A stretch of 64,000 bases of DNA from Synechococcus sp. RedBA-s (GCF_024345495.1 NZ_JAGQBF010000011.1:20724-84723), one strand, 5' to 3'; shown: positions 1 to 10,758, counted from the first letter of the stretch. Numbers and translations: made by a program. Notes: generated from the letters alone by a model not told the origin.

Positions 1-330
1 ACTCATACCCAAACCGGGGAAAGTAACCTCACCTATACGCGTTCATTAAAACTCAAGGGCGGACAAGCTTCCTTTGACGGTAGCTCCTCTTCCAAGCTTC
101 AGCTCAGTCTTGCCACAGGTGACGCTCCTTCCGTGGCCGTTCGCGGCGGCAGAGGCGGCAGCACGAACCGGAATGACAGACGCTTTCGGATCAACTGGAC
201 TACCGCCTCTCCTAGCGGACTCAACCGCAGGGCTGTGCAGGTCTCCATTGTTCCGTTTAGCAGTCTCACTTCAACGCTGCAAAGCCTGCAGCGACGCGGA
301 GGCTCCATTGTATCTATTGTAAATGATTAA
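1..330 (+). CDS. Phycobilisome rod linker, C-terminal part (truncated by window edge)
   Basis: The frame is open from base 1 to the TAA at 328-330, so the window starts inside the gene. The last ~60 residues form a CpcD-type linker domain: a basic FRI strand, a VPF turn, and a final LQ..QRRGGSIVSIV segment typical of the C-terminal domain of rod linkers. Before it lies a Gly/Ser-rich spacer. Rod linkers join phycoerythrin or phycocyanin hexamers. Next to cpeS/T/R, a CpeC- or CpeE-type phycoerythrin linker is most likely, but the diagnostic N-terminal linker domain is outside the window, so no symbol is given. Confidence 0.8.
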   Translation, partial: THTQTGESNLTYTRSLKLKGGQASFDGSSSSKLQLSLATGDAPSVAVRGGRGGSTNRNDRRFRINWTTASPSGLNRRAVQVSIVPFSSLTSTLQSLQRRGGSIVSIVND

Positions 331-357
331 CTGACCGCCCCTGTCTCTGGCTAAGAT

Positions 358-408
358 AGTTGCATGCTCACATGGCACTCTGCCCAAGTGCCATGTGAGC
401 ATGCAACT
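358..408 (+). terminator. Perfect 22-bp hairpin downstream of the rod linker
   Basis: Arms 358-379 and 387-408 are perfectly complementary over 22 bp around a 7-base loop (380-386). The hairpin lies 28 bases after the linker stop and ~200 bases before cpeS. No T-run follows the right arm, so it is not a standard intrinsic terminator. An RNA processing or stabilising stem, attenuating cpeS-cpeT-cpeR relative to the linker, is equally possible. Confidence 0.55.
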
Positions 409-608
409 CTGAATCACGCCACCTTCCCGCCATTTGTGCGCTCAGCCTTCTCGCATGGAACAGCAGTTGAATCGCCAGCCAGCCCCAGTAGTGCGACAAC
501 CCTCTCACCAAGGCTCTGCCATGGACATCATGATTCATAGCCTGGTGAGCATGGTGCAGGCAGGCAGACCAAAACCTTCCGTAAGTCATGGATCGAGTCT
601 CCTTGTGC

Positions 609-1145
609 ATGACCATTGAGCGTTTTTTAACTCGATCTCAAGGCCAGTGGCGGTCGATGCGTTCAGCCCATTCGCTTGCCTTTCGACAGTTTGAGGATGT
701 CCTCAGTCATATTGAAATTGTACTGTTATCTACAGACCATCCAGATGTAAGCGACATCCTTACCCGTGAATCCATAGACTCTGCCACTATATTCTCTCCA
801 TTCCAGATGTCATGGGAGGCAGATTCGGACTGGGAACCAGACGACCCTTCCGCTACATCCAAGGGCTCCTGCATTCTGATTCCCATTCCCGAGAATGATC
901 GAGCTGGAAAGTTAGTCCGTAGTGTTGGCTATGCTGAAGCAGAGAGCGCTGCTTCAGCATATCACTTTCTTGACGATGATACCTTTGTTCTCCACACAAC
1001 TTATGGCCAATCCATTGCCGAAGAACGAATCTGGTTTATATCCGAACATGTCCGCTGTCGCTCCTCAGTTCTGCGTACATCAGCCGGGTCTGGAGTGTTG
1101 CAAACATCCTTTGCTTCTGAGGTGAGGCGTATAGCAACAGAATGA
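609..1145 (+). CDS. cpeS: CpeS-type phycoerythrobilin lyase
   Basis: Protein of 178 residues of the CpcS/CpeS family (lipocalin-like bilin lyases). Seen: the N-terminal GQWRSMRSAHSLAFRQFE block, a central SPFQMSWEADSDWE segment, GYAEAE, and the C-terminal EERIWF..EHVRCRSSVL motif near a LQTSFASE tail. CpeS proteins attach phycoerythrobilin to Cys82-type sites of phycoerythrin. I start at the ATG at 609 because family members begin at MTIE; an in-frame ATG at 588 would add seven residues. It overlaps cpeT by ATGA, so the two are translationally coupled. GC content is visibly lower than in the rest of the window. Confidence 0.88.
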   Translation: MTIERFLTRSQGQWRSMRSAHSLAFRQFEDVLSHIEIVLLSTDHPDVSDILTRESIDSATIFSPFQMSWEADSDWEPDDPSATSKGSCILIPIPENDRAGKLVRSVGYAEAESAASAYHFLDDDTFVLHTTYGQSIAEERIWFISEHVRCRSSVLRTSAGSGVLQTSFASEVRRIATE

Positions 1146-1777
1146 TGGATGCCAAACAAGCTGCCCACTTCGTAAAGACTCTCTCTGGCCGATTTAGCAA
1201 TCATGATCAGGCCCGAGGAGAGCCTTCTAAGTTTTCCCATATCAATATTTTTTTTAGGCCCCTTCCTTGGAATCTTTTTCAGGGACCCTGGTTCTACTCC
1301 GAACAGAGCTACGATTACGATCCTTGGCGGCCATACCGACAAGGGGTTCATCACATGGTGGTATCCGCCGATCATATTCTCATGCTCAATTTTGGGCTCC
1401 GCAATGGCATACGTTGTGCTGGCGGTGGTACAAAACCCGATCTCTTGAATGGGTTAGAACGGGAGGATCTGCTGCCCCGACCCGGCTGCGCGATGGAATT
1501 CCGTGTCACGACTACCGATCGTTACTCCGGTGAAGTCGAGCCGGGCTGCCAATGCCTTATTCCGCGAGGAGGTCAAATGACCTATCTCGTGAGTGAAGTT
1601 GAGTTTGATGATCACCAATGGATCAGCAGAGATCGCGGCTTCGACCCTGCCACCCATACCTATCGCTGGGGCTCCGAATACGGCCCACTCCGCTTCAAAC
1701 GGCTGGAACGTTACGCTGATCATCTCGGCGCTGACTGGCTGAGGGACAATCAAGCTGCTCAACCCGAAACGGCATGA
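1142..1777 (+). CDS. cpeT: CpeT phycoerythrobilin lyase
   Basis: Protein of 211 residues of the CpcT/CpeT lyase family. Visible family features are the early FSNHDQA segment, the RPLPWNLF..PWFYSEQSYDYDPWRPYRQ block, a central PGCAMEF patch and PGCQCLIPR. Such lyases form a small beta barrel that presents the bilin. CpeT is known to serve the Cys165-type site of the phycoerythrin beta subunit, here Cys167 of CpeB. Start and stop overlap both neighbours by four bases (ATGA at 1142 and 1774), so cpeS-cpeT-cpeR is one operon. An ATG one codon later (1145) is also possible. Confidence 0.9.
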   Translation: MMDAKQAAHFVKTLSGRFSNHDQARGEPSKFSHINIFFRPLPWNLFQGPWFYSEQSYDYDPWRPYRQGVHHMVVSADHILMLNFGLRNGIRCAGGGTKPDLLNGLEREDLLPRPGCAMEFRVTTTDRYSGEVEPGCQCLIPRGGQMTYLVSEVEFDDHQWISRDRGFDPATHTYRWGSEYGPLRFKRLERYADHLGADWLRDNQAAQPETA

Positions 1778-2085
1778 GCATACACAGCCCAGAAAAGCAA
1801 CTTCAAACCTGGATTCGCTCCCATCACTTGATCTGTGATGGCACAGACTTCATTTTTGAAACGGTTGATCAGAGCTTGATTGATCGATTTGAATCGTGCC
1901 TGACATCACTTGGTGGACGGATACTGTCTGTCAAGGATGTTGGCCAATGGCCTATGGGCCCACGCCGGAGCTTCAAAATCCTCAGAGCCGTTGCGAGAGT
2001 ACCACGGCCTATGTGCAATGGAACTGTCAGCTACTGGGCAAATCATGGAAGCCACCGAACCCGCTATTCAGAGATCAGCCAGTAG
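1774..2085 (+). CDS. cpeR: CpeR, activator of phycoerythrin genes
   Basis: Protein of 103 residues. It matches the CpeR family by W-I-RS-LICDG near the N terminus, FIFETVD, a central LGG..LSVK, and the conserved GPRRSFKILRAVARVPRP stretch, ending in a YW..HGS.RTRY tail. In Fremyella, CpeR is required for expression of green-light-induced phycoerythrin operons; it resembles PP2C-type folds rather than classical DNA-binding proteins. It is coupled to cpeT by an ATGA overlap. Its last 18 bases overlap the end of the convergent cpeY. Regulation of cpeBA some 5 kb away is inferred from the family. Confidence 0.88.
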   Translation: MSIHSPEKQLQTWIRSHHLICDGTDFIFETVDQSLIDRFESCLTSLGGRILSVKDVGQWPMGPRRSFKILRAVARVPRPMCNGTVSYWANHGSHRTRYSEISQ

Positions 2086-3414
2086 CGCACGGACTTGCCT
2101 CCTTTTGCTTTCTACATAGAGATCGGGATCACGACGCAGGATCATTTCCGCTAAGCCGGAAATGCTTGTGAGGGATCCCTGCGTGACTAATTCCTGCATA
2201 GCCATCAAGGCAGCATATCTACACTCCCAACTGGCTTCCTCCTGCGCATCCATCAAATCTGACAGACGTGAGGACAGCCGTTCAGGATTTAAACGCAACA
2301 GTGAGAGAATAGCGGCAGGACGGGACTTCACAAATTGTGGCCTGCGATTTTGAATGGCAGTTTCACAAAGGTCCTCCACGCAATCCTGCGCATCTCCCCA
2401 GCTTGCAATCCGCCCAAACAGCCGCAGGAAGAAATAGTGGGCTCCATAATCGTTATGGGCTTCCTCCATCCAACGCTGCTCTAGGAGAGGCCAGAGTGAC
2501 ACCCCAGGATGAGTGCTCATGGCTTGAAGAGCAAGATAGCAACGACTGAAGTCGGTACCAAACAACTCATTGATCAGAAAGGAAATCTCTGGTACTTCAT
2601 CATAGCGATGAACAACCTGGACATCTTCCGGCTGATCCAAGAGCAGCCTATCGAGAGTTTCCAGAAGCGACAGGCCCTGATGAAGTGGCTCAGCTTCCGG
2701 CCAAAGCAGCCGAAGGGCTCGAAGCCGAAAGACTGAGGAGACCGGCGACTGCAGAACCTGGGGAAGCAGCCCTGCGGCCCTGGAATTGATCACATCCTGG
2801 ATCGCCGACTGTCGATCCATCTGGTTGGCAAGAAACAAGTGCTCTGCCAGCTCACTGACTCTCTCATGGCTTCCCGACAGGGTGGCGACTGCCGCCAGAG
2901 CAGCCCCACGCACTCCTGGCAATTCATCATCCTGAAGGAGTTCGATCGCCGGAAGGGCCTCAATTACCCCTAAGCCAGCCAGACTCTGAGCCAGTATGCG
3001 CCGGTTCTGCCCGGTATCTGCCAACAACATGATCATCTGGTTGAGGATGCGTGGATCCTGGCAACCCAGTTGTTGCAGGGCCCACGCTGCATTTTCTACT
3101 AGGTAGTGATCCTCACTCAGGAGACATCTGCCGATGCTTGTGATGGCATCCTTACAGCCAAGGCGCGCCAGCACCTCCACCGCCTTTCGCCTGGCCAGAC
3201 GAGTGGGTTGGCTGTCGTCGTTGTCATCAAGCAGGCTCAGCAGTGCCAGCTCAGAACGCGGACCGGGAAAGTTGATCATGTGGGCTGCAGCCATGTAGCG
3301 ATCGCTGCTTGACTCAAGCTGCTCCACCGGCAAGGCAAGAATGCGCAATGCCTCATCGTGACTGAGGCCGGGATGGAGGTTGTTGAAGCGACCGGAATCG
3401 CCCATCATTGTCAC
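2068..3414 (-). CDS. cpeY: CpeY, alpha-phycoerythrin bilin lyase (HEAT repeat)
   Basis: Protein of 448 residues built from HEAT/PBS-lyase repeats (ALARRKAVEVLARLG, VENAAWALQQLG, VRGAALAAVATL). The N-terminal FNNLHPGLSHDEAL...DRYMAAAHMINFP segment is typical of CpeY. With CpeZ, CpeY attaches phycoerythrobilin to Cys82 of alpha-phycoerythrin. It is convergent with cpeR and overlaps its end by 18 bp. The N terminus is uncertain: ATGs at 3414, 3408 and 3405 are all in frame. Length is near the usual ~430 residues. The large HEAT superfamily leaves some risk of confusion with other lyases. Confidence 0.85.
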   Translation of the reverse strand: MTMMGDSGRFNNLHPGLSHDEALRILALPVEQLESSSDRYMAAAHMINFPGPRSELALLSLLDDNDDSQPTRLARRKAVEVLARLGCKDAITSIGRCLLSEDHYLVENAAWALQQLGCQDPRILNQMIMLLADTGQNRRILAQSLAGLGVIEALPAIELLQDDELPGVRGAALAAVATLSGSHERVSELAEHLFLANQMDRQSAIQDVINSRAAGLLPQVLQSPVSSVFRLRALRLLWPEAEPLHQGLSLLETLDRLLLDQPEDVQVVHRYDEVPEISFLINELFGTDFSRCYLALQAMSTHPGVSLWPLLEQRWMEEAHNDYGAHYFFLRLFGRIASWGDAQDCVEDLCETAIQNRRPQFVKSRPAAILSLLRLNPERLSSRLSDLMDAQEEASWECRYAALMAMQELVTQGSLTSISGLAEMILRRDPDLYVESKRRQVRALLADL

Positions 3415-3559
3415 CCAGATCTAGCGATACTCCATTGTCCCATTTACGTGTTCCCTTTCCCCGGTTTGTCCCCTAACGAAGAGTGTTGTATACGATCATT
3501 GCGAAAGGAGGAACCAACGAGATTTTTTGGCATGATGCGATCCTCTCGCACAATATCCT

Positions 3560-3814
3560 ATGGGGCCATCTCTCACCGACGCACTCGTCGTCACCGTGGC
3601 CTATCCGCAGACTCCCCAACGCCTCTCCACCAGAGTCCTGAGGATTCCACTGCAAAGCCTCAGCAGCATGATGAACGGCCTCCACCAGCAAGGTGCCGTC
3701 GTCACCCATGTGGGAGCATCCATCGCCGAACATTCGGAATCTGCTCCCACAGCCGGAGAGAACACCCCGGAGGACAGGCCATCACGTAAACGTGCCAGCA
3801 ACAAGAAGGGGTGA
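3560..3814 (+). CDS. CpcD-domain-only mini-linker
   Basis: Protein of 84 residues. Residues ~8-52 read as a CpcD-like linker domain: a strand (ALVVTVAY), a VLRIPLQSLSSMM segment, and a closing GAVVTHV strand. A polar, basic tail (EDRPSRKRASNKKG) follows. CpcD and ApcC are rod-capping or core linkers of similar size, so a rod-terminating role is plausible. The ATG at 3560 is the only start in this open frame, and no good ribosome binding site precedes it. It is divergent from cpeY across a 145-base gap and converges with the unknown gene at 3847. Confidence 0.6.
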   Translation: MGPSLTDALVVTVAYPQTPQRLSTRVLRIPLQSLSSMMNGLHQQGAVVTHVGASIAEHSESAPTAGENTPEDRPSRKRASNKKG

Positions 3815-3846
3815 TGGAGCACTTCAAGCGAGCCCCTAGCCACTCA

Positions 3847-4287
3847 CTAGCCCTCTGCAGGATCAAGCACCAGCTCGAAGACACCATCGGCAGGTCGGCC
3901 CGCCTTCAGGGCTTGCCAGTTGATGGACGCAAGAAAGGCATCGGCATCCACCGTCTCCACGATGTCAACCCCCCAGGCACCCAGCTCCAGTGGAGATCCG
4001 GGTGCAGATGGTATGTCCTTGCGGCCGCCCAGAGCCAGGATCGTGTGGTTCGTGTCGTGGCCGTGGTGCCTCCGCAGCAAGGCCCAGCCCTCCAAGAGTT
4101 CCCTGGCCAGCGCCGTCGAGTCCGCTGTGCTCTCCATCCTGATCAACCAGTGAGGATGGGACAGAGCCTCAGCCTTGGTGATGCTGGAGCAGTGAAGCGG
4201 TAGCCCCTCAGCCAGTTGTTGGGCATCCCATGGCGGCACAGATCCACTCTGAACCTGCAGGTTGTGGGACAGCAGAAACGTGGTCAT
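3847..4287 (-). CDS. Unknown protein inside the phycoerythrin lyase cluster
   Basis: Protein of 146 residues with no motif I recognise. It is soluble-looking (no signal peptide or membrane segment) with mixed alpha/beta character: an N-terminal TTFLLSHNLQV strand, a His-rich centre (WALLRRHHGHDTNHTILALGG), and an acidic C terminus (VFELVLDPAEG). It lies divergently 78 bases from cpeF and convergently 32 bases from the mini-linker. Codon use resembles the flanking phycoerythrin genes. Position suggests a role in phycoerythrin assembly or regulation, but nothing in the sequence shows what it does. Confidence 0.7.
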   Translation of the reverse strand: MTTFLLSHNLQVQSGSVPPWDAQQLAEGLPLHCSSITKAEALSHPHWLIRMESTADSTALARELLEGWALLRRHHGHDTNHTILALGGRKDIPSAPGSPLELGAWGVDIVETVDADAFLASINWQALKAGRPADGVFELVLDPAEG

Positions 4288-4365
4288 GGGAGCCCTTGGA
4301 AGCTTGACATGTTACTTGCCACATCACCAGTCACCACGATGGCTTCCATGCTGAGACAATGACCC

Positions 4366-5301
4366 ATGCTCCTCCCAGATGCCTTGAGCAGCGAGCCCAC
4401 CGGGATTCCAGCCACACCTCCAGCCGTCTTCCTCAGCGAGTCAGAGGCCTCCCTGCTCGCCGCAGATCTCAAGAGGCAACTTCGTTCAGGTGAACGCCCC
4501 CAAGGCGACGAGATGCTGATCGAAAAAATGGTGGCAGGGCTGGGAGATCCACGTGGCCTGATGCGTCTCACGTTCGCCGAAAGCCTTGGTGCGATCGGCA
4601 CAGCAGCCGTACCGGCTCTCTGCCACGCACTGCGCACCCATGAGAATGTGACTGTTCGCCGTGCAGCCGCGAAAACCCTCACCCTGATCGCCGATCCTGG
4701 AGCTCTGCCTGTTCTGGTTGAAGCCCTGCTGAACGATGGGGATCCGGTGGTGCAGGGATCGGCCGTCGGCGCAATGGCCGCCACCGGAGAGTGTGCCGTG
4801 GAAGCGTTGATTGCTGTACTCTCCAGCAGCGAGAGTAGCTCCATGCATCTGGGCCTGGCCAGTTGGGGGCTTGCCTTCGTTGGCGCCCAGGCACCCGCTG
4901 CCCTGCGACGCGCCGCACGGTCCTCCCACACGGAGGTGAGGATCGCAGCCATTGCTGCTCTCGGTGAGCAAATTCAGTCCCTCGATGACCAAGAAGCCCG
5001 AGAGCTGGTGATCGAGGCCCTTGGCGATTCCGCTGAACTCGTACGAGCCGAAGCCGTCATCCTGCTCGGTAAACTCCACGAGCCGACCTGGGCAACTCCT
5101 CTACTGACACCCTTGCTCGGCGACAACTCGGCTCAGGTGCGCAAGAACACGGCCCTCTCTCTGATGAAACTAGGGGCGATCGACGCCCTACCAGACCTGG
5201 AGTCAGCTGCAGGCAGCGAAGCCAGCCCTGAGGTGAAACCCATCCTGATTCTCTCCATTCAGCAACTGAGGCAGCATCAAGAGGACAGCAGGGAAGGCTG
5301 A
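4366..5301 (+). CDS. cpeF: CpeF-type bilin lyase (MpeU/MpeV family, HEAT repeat)
   Basis: Protein of 311 residues with PBS-lyase HEAT repeats (PRGLMRLTFAESLGAIGTAA, VTVRRAAAKTLTLIAD, VVQGSAVGAMAATGE). The SSSMHLGLASWGLAFVGAQ..ALRRAARS segment is characteristic of the CpeF/MpeV/MpeU group. CpeF attaches the doubly linked phycoerythrobilin at Cys50/Cys61 of beta-phycoerythrin, and both cysteines are present in this CpeB. The gene is divergent from the unknown gene at 3847 and overlaps convergent cpeZ by 25 bp. MpeU-like proteins are close relatives; I favour CpeF because no PE-II genes are visible. Confidence 0.75.
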   Translation: MLLPDALSSEPTGIPATPPAVFLSESEASLLAADLKRQLRSGERPQGDEMLIEKMVAGLGDPRGLMRLTFAESLGAIGTAAVPALCHALRTHENVTVRRAAAKTLTLIADPGALPVLVEALLNDGDPVVQGSAVGAMAATGECAVEALIAVLSSSESSSMHLGLASWGLAFVGAQAPAALRRAARSSHTEVRIAAIAALGEQIQSLDDQEARELVIEALGDSAELVRAEAVILLGKLHEPTWATPLLTPLLGDNSAQVRKNTALSLMKLGAIDALPDLESAAGSEASPEVKPILILSIQQLRQHQEDSREG

Positions 5302-5915
5302 CGCCCACGCAGATCATCCACCCTTACCAGGGCGGAGGTCACAGACTCCAGTACATAGGCGTCGGTGTCTTCGCAGGCTGCCAACTGGGCCAGGCAGATG
5401 GAGACATCAGGATGATCGATGTTGACAAGGGCATTCACCGCTGCCACAGCCTGAGCCTCGTTGCTTCCCCGGCAGACTTGGATCAACAGCGGAAGGGCCT
5501 GTTCCCCCACCTGGCCGAGGGCCATCACTGCCGCAATGGCCACCACGGGGGACTCGTCATCCAGAGCGGTCTTGAGGACAGCCATGGCTTCGCTGGGGAA
5601 TTGAAGGCCGGGGAGATTCGAGGCGATCTGGGCATAGGCCTTCACGCAACTGGCGCGAACGGTGCCATCGTGGCTTGTCTGAAATTTCTGTGCCAGGGGC
5701 AGCATCGCCGGCTCCCCGAATGCACCCAGGGCTCGCACCGCAGCCCGCCGTCGAACAACGTCCTCATGATCGAGCAGGAGGATAAGACGCGGCAGGGAAG
5801 CCTCGGAGTGGTGGCGGACCATGGCGAGGAAGGCCTCGGTCTGCACGTAGGGATTGGGATGCGCGAGATCGACGAACAGCTGATCAAGAGCGCTGGCGCT
5901 GGTGGCAGGAGTCAT
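5277..5915 (-). CDS. cpeZ: CpeZ, lyase partner/chaperone for phycoerythrin
   Basis: HEAT-repeat protein of 212 residues: HPNPYVQTEAFLAMV, DHEDVVRRRAAVRALGAFG, DESPVVAIAAVMALGQVG. This matches CpeZ, which works with CpeY and assists phycoerythrin folding and ligation. I start at the ATG at 5915 (MTPATS). The frame runs back to 5984, but that would put the start inside the cpeA terminator. It lies downstream of cpeBA on the same strand, separated from cpeA by a strong terminator, so it is probably expressed by readthrough or its own promoter. It overlaps the end of cpeF by 25 bp. Confidence 0.85.
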   Translation of the reverse strand: MTPATSASALDQLFVDLAHPNPYVQTEAFLAMVRHHSEASLPRLILLLDHEDVVRRRAAVRALGAFGEPAMLPLAQKFQTSHDGTVRASCVKAYAQIASNLPGLQFPSEAMAVLKTALDDESPVVAIAAVMALGQVGEQALPLLIQVCRGSNEAQAVAAVNALVNIDHPDVSICLAQLAACEDTDAYVLESVTSALVRVDDLRGRQPSLLSS

Positions 5916-5954
5916 CGAGAGGAGGCCTTGTGAGGACGGAGGGGCCATAGAACG

Positions 5955-5981
5955 AAAAAAAGGGAGGCCCAAAGGCCTCCC
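5955..5981 (-). terminator. Rho-independent terminator of cpeBA
   Basis: Reading leftwards: an 8-bp GC-rich stem (5974-5981 with 5962-5969), a 4-base loop, then a run of seven T (A on the plus strand, 5955-5961). It lies 30-56 bases after the cpeA stop and before cpeZ, so it would limit readthrough from the very highly expressed cpeBA genes. Confidence 0.92.
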
Positions 5982-6010
5982 CACTGGAGGATCAGCCGAT
6001 CAGACCGCCC

Positions 6011-6550
<540 letters not shown>

Positions 6551-6558
6551 TCAGCCGA

Positions 6559-7531
<973 letters not shown>

Positions 7532-7747
7532 ATGTCAGAACCCAGCCTTCAGGAACTGAACGACTCCATCGAGGTCCTTGCCGCCTACAGGGATCGCCTG
7601 GTGGCTGATGTCACGGCCATGGGCCAGCGTCTCAAGCTCCCCCAGAGGCAGGTGGACTCCACCCTCACCTCCCACGCCGAACTGCAGCGCATCGAGGCTG
7701 TCCTGGCACAACTGGTCAGCCAACGGGACACCAGCTCTTCCACCTGA
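7532..7747 (+). CDS. Small coiled-coil-like protein next to cpeBA, unknown function
   Basis: Protein of 71 residues starting MSEPSLQELNDSIEVLAAYRD. It is almost entirely predicted helix: heptad-like leucine/isoleucine spacing runs through ELNDSIEVLAAYRDRLVADV and again through ELQRIEAVLAQLVSQ. There are no cysteines and no membrane segment. The frame is open upstream to 7379, but the ATG at 7532 is preferred because the upstream part has irregular composition. It is divergent from cpeBA and lies 155 bases before ho1, so it may be the first gene of the bilin biosynthesis operon. Function unknown. Confidence 0.6.
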   Translation: MSEPSLQELNDSIEVLAAYRDRLVADVTAMGQRLKLPQRQVDSTLTSHAELQRIEAVLAQLVSQRDTSSST

Positions 7748-7902
7748 TCCAACCCTGAGCTCAGCCGGCGGTGGGTGGATCAGTCGCGACACATCGCCAC
7801 CGGTTGTTTTCAAGAGTTTCCTTAAGGCCCTCCGGCTGATGGACGTATTCAGGGGGTGGGCACTTGTAGCGTTCAAGACTGCCCTCTTCCGCCTCCCTCC
7901 CC

Positions 7903-8616
7903 ATGCCTGTCGCACTTGCTTCCCAATTGAGGGAGGGAACCAAAAAAGCCCACACGATGGCCGAGAACACCGGTTTTGTGAGCTGCTTCCTCAAGGGGGT
8001 GGTGGACAAGGCCAGCTACCGCACCCTGGTGGCCGACCTCTGGTATGTGTACAGCGCCATGGAAGAGGCGATCGGCAAGCTCACCGCTCATCCAGTGGTC
8101 GGGCCGATCGCCTTCGCCGAGCTCAACCGCCGCGAGGCCCTTGAGCAGGATCTCACCTTTTACTACGGAGGCGACTGGCGCCAGAAGATCCAGGCCACAC
8201 CTGGCGCACAGTCTTATGTGGCCCGTCTGCATCAGGTGGCCAAGGACGCTCCAGAGCTGCTGGTGGGCCATCACTACACCCGCTACATCGGCGATCTCTC
8301 CGGCGGCATCATTCTCAAGAACATCGCCCAGAAGGCGATGAACCTGAGCGAGCACGACGGCCTGCGCTTCTACGAGTTCGACGCCATCGCCGACGAGAAG
8401 GCGTTCAAGACCAACTACCGCGCCACCCTCGACGCACTGCCGATCGACCAGGGCACAGCTGATCGCATCGTGGCCGAGGCCAACGAGGCCTTCCTCTGCA
8501 ACATGAGGATGTTCCAGGAACTGGAGGGCAACCTGGTGGCGGCCATCGGAAAGGTGCTCTTCGGCTTCCTCACCCGTCGCCAGCGGGCCGGCAGCACCGA
8601 GGCTGTCGCCGCCTGA
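7903..8616 (+). CDS. ho1: Heme oxygenase (biliverdin-forming)
   Basis: Protein of 237 residues of the HO-1 family. It opens heme to biliverdin IX-alpha with ferredoxin as reductant, the first step of bilin synthesis. Proximal histidine His17 lies in EGTKKAHTMAENT. The family signature HHYTRYIGDLSGG is present, with the usual following Q replaced by I. It heads the run ho1, CpeS-family gene, pebA, pebB on one strand, so the full route from heme to phycoerythrobilin is encoded together beside its apoprotein genes. Confidence 0.95.
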   Translation: MPVALASQLREGTKKAHTMAENTGFVSCFLKGVVDKASYRTLVADLWYVYSAMEEAIGKLTAHPVVGPIAFAELNRREALEQDLTFYYGGDWRQKIQATPGAQSYVARLHQVAKDAPELLVGHHYTRYIGDLSGGIILKNIAQKAMNLSEHDGLRFYEFDAIADEKAFKTNYRATLDALPIDQGTADRIVAEANEAFLCNMRMFQELEGNLVAAIGKVLFGFLTRRQRAGSTEAVAA

Positions 8617-8620
8617 TTCG

Positions 8621-9232
8621 ATGCAGACCGCACCACCTTTGACCATGGCGGAGTTCCTGGCCGCCAGTGCCGGCACTTGGTTGACGCGCCGCGCCGTTCA
8701 CCATCTCGATCATCAGGACGATGAAGCCGGCGATTCCAACCTCACAATCGAGCCATTCGAGGCCTCCGATTCGGTGGTTCAGCGGGTCTGCGACAGCCTT
8801 GGGCTGGCCTCATCAGCCCAAGTGGCGGGCGGAGCTCGCTTCTGGTGGGAAAGCAACCTCAAGGAGGGGAGCCGCAGTGACGAGCAGGCGGCCGTGCTGG
8901 TCGATGTGGTGGATGACCAGAATCCCCGCCAGGGGTTTCTGCTGCGGGACAAGGGCTACATCGAGAAGCAGCCGGTGATGAGCACCTACTCCTTTGCCGA
9001 TGACGGCCTGTTGACGATTACCACCCGCTATGACACAAATGTCGGCGTGGAGCGTTGCTGGTTTGTGACCGAGGGGGTACGAATCCGTGTCAGCAGTGTG
9101 CAGTTTCTCGATGGAGTCAGCATGACAACCTATTGCACAGAGCTGCGCTGCCCCAGCACCGATCAGCTGGAAGCCATCTCTGCTCAAGCCCAGAGTCGTT
9201 TCCACCTCTCCACCCCAGCGACTGGCCACTGA
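8621..9232 (+). CDS. Second CpcS/CpeS-family bilin lyase (CpeU-like)
   Basis: Protein of up to 203 residues of the CpcS/CpeS lipocalin-like lyase family: FLAASAGTWLTRRAVHHL near the N terminus, a GGARFWWESN core, a GFLLRDKGYIEK strand, VGVERCWFVTEGVRIRVSSV, and the closing CTELR. It is clearly divergent from CpeS (609-1145). In PE-containing Synechococcus a gene like this beside ho1/pebAB is usually called cpeU. Its target cysteine cannot be read from sequence. It starts four bases after ho1; an ATG at 8645 fits the family N terminus better. It lies 15 bases before pebA. Confidence 0.72.
   Translation: MQTAPPLTMAEFLAASAGTWLTRRAVHHLDHQDDEAGDSNLTIEPFEASDSVVQRVCDSLGLASSAQVAGGARFWWESNLKEGSRSDEQAAVLVDVVDDQNPRQGFLLRDKGYIEKQPVMSTYSFADDGLLTITTRYDTNVGVERCWFVTEGVRIRVSSVQFLDGVSMTTYCTELRCPSTDQLEAISAQAQSRFHLSTPATGH

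Positions 9233-10758
<1,526 letters not shown>

Noticed and set aside
4366..5301. Reading this lyase as MpeU (PE-II lyase)
   Set aside because: No mpeA/mpeB or other PE-II genes are seen, and the CpeB here has the Cys50/61 pair served by CpeF; MpeU remains a close relative.
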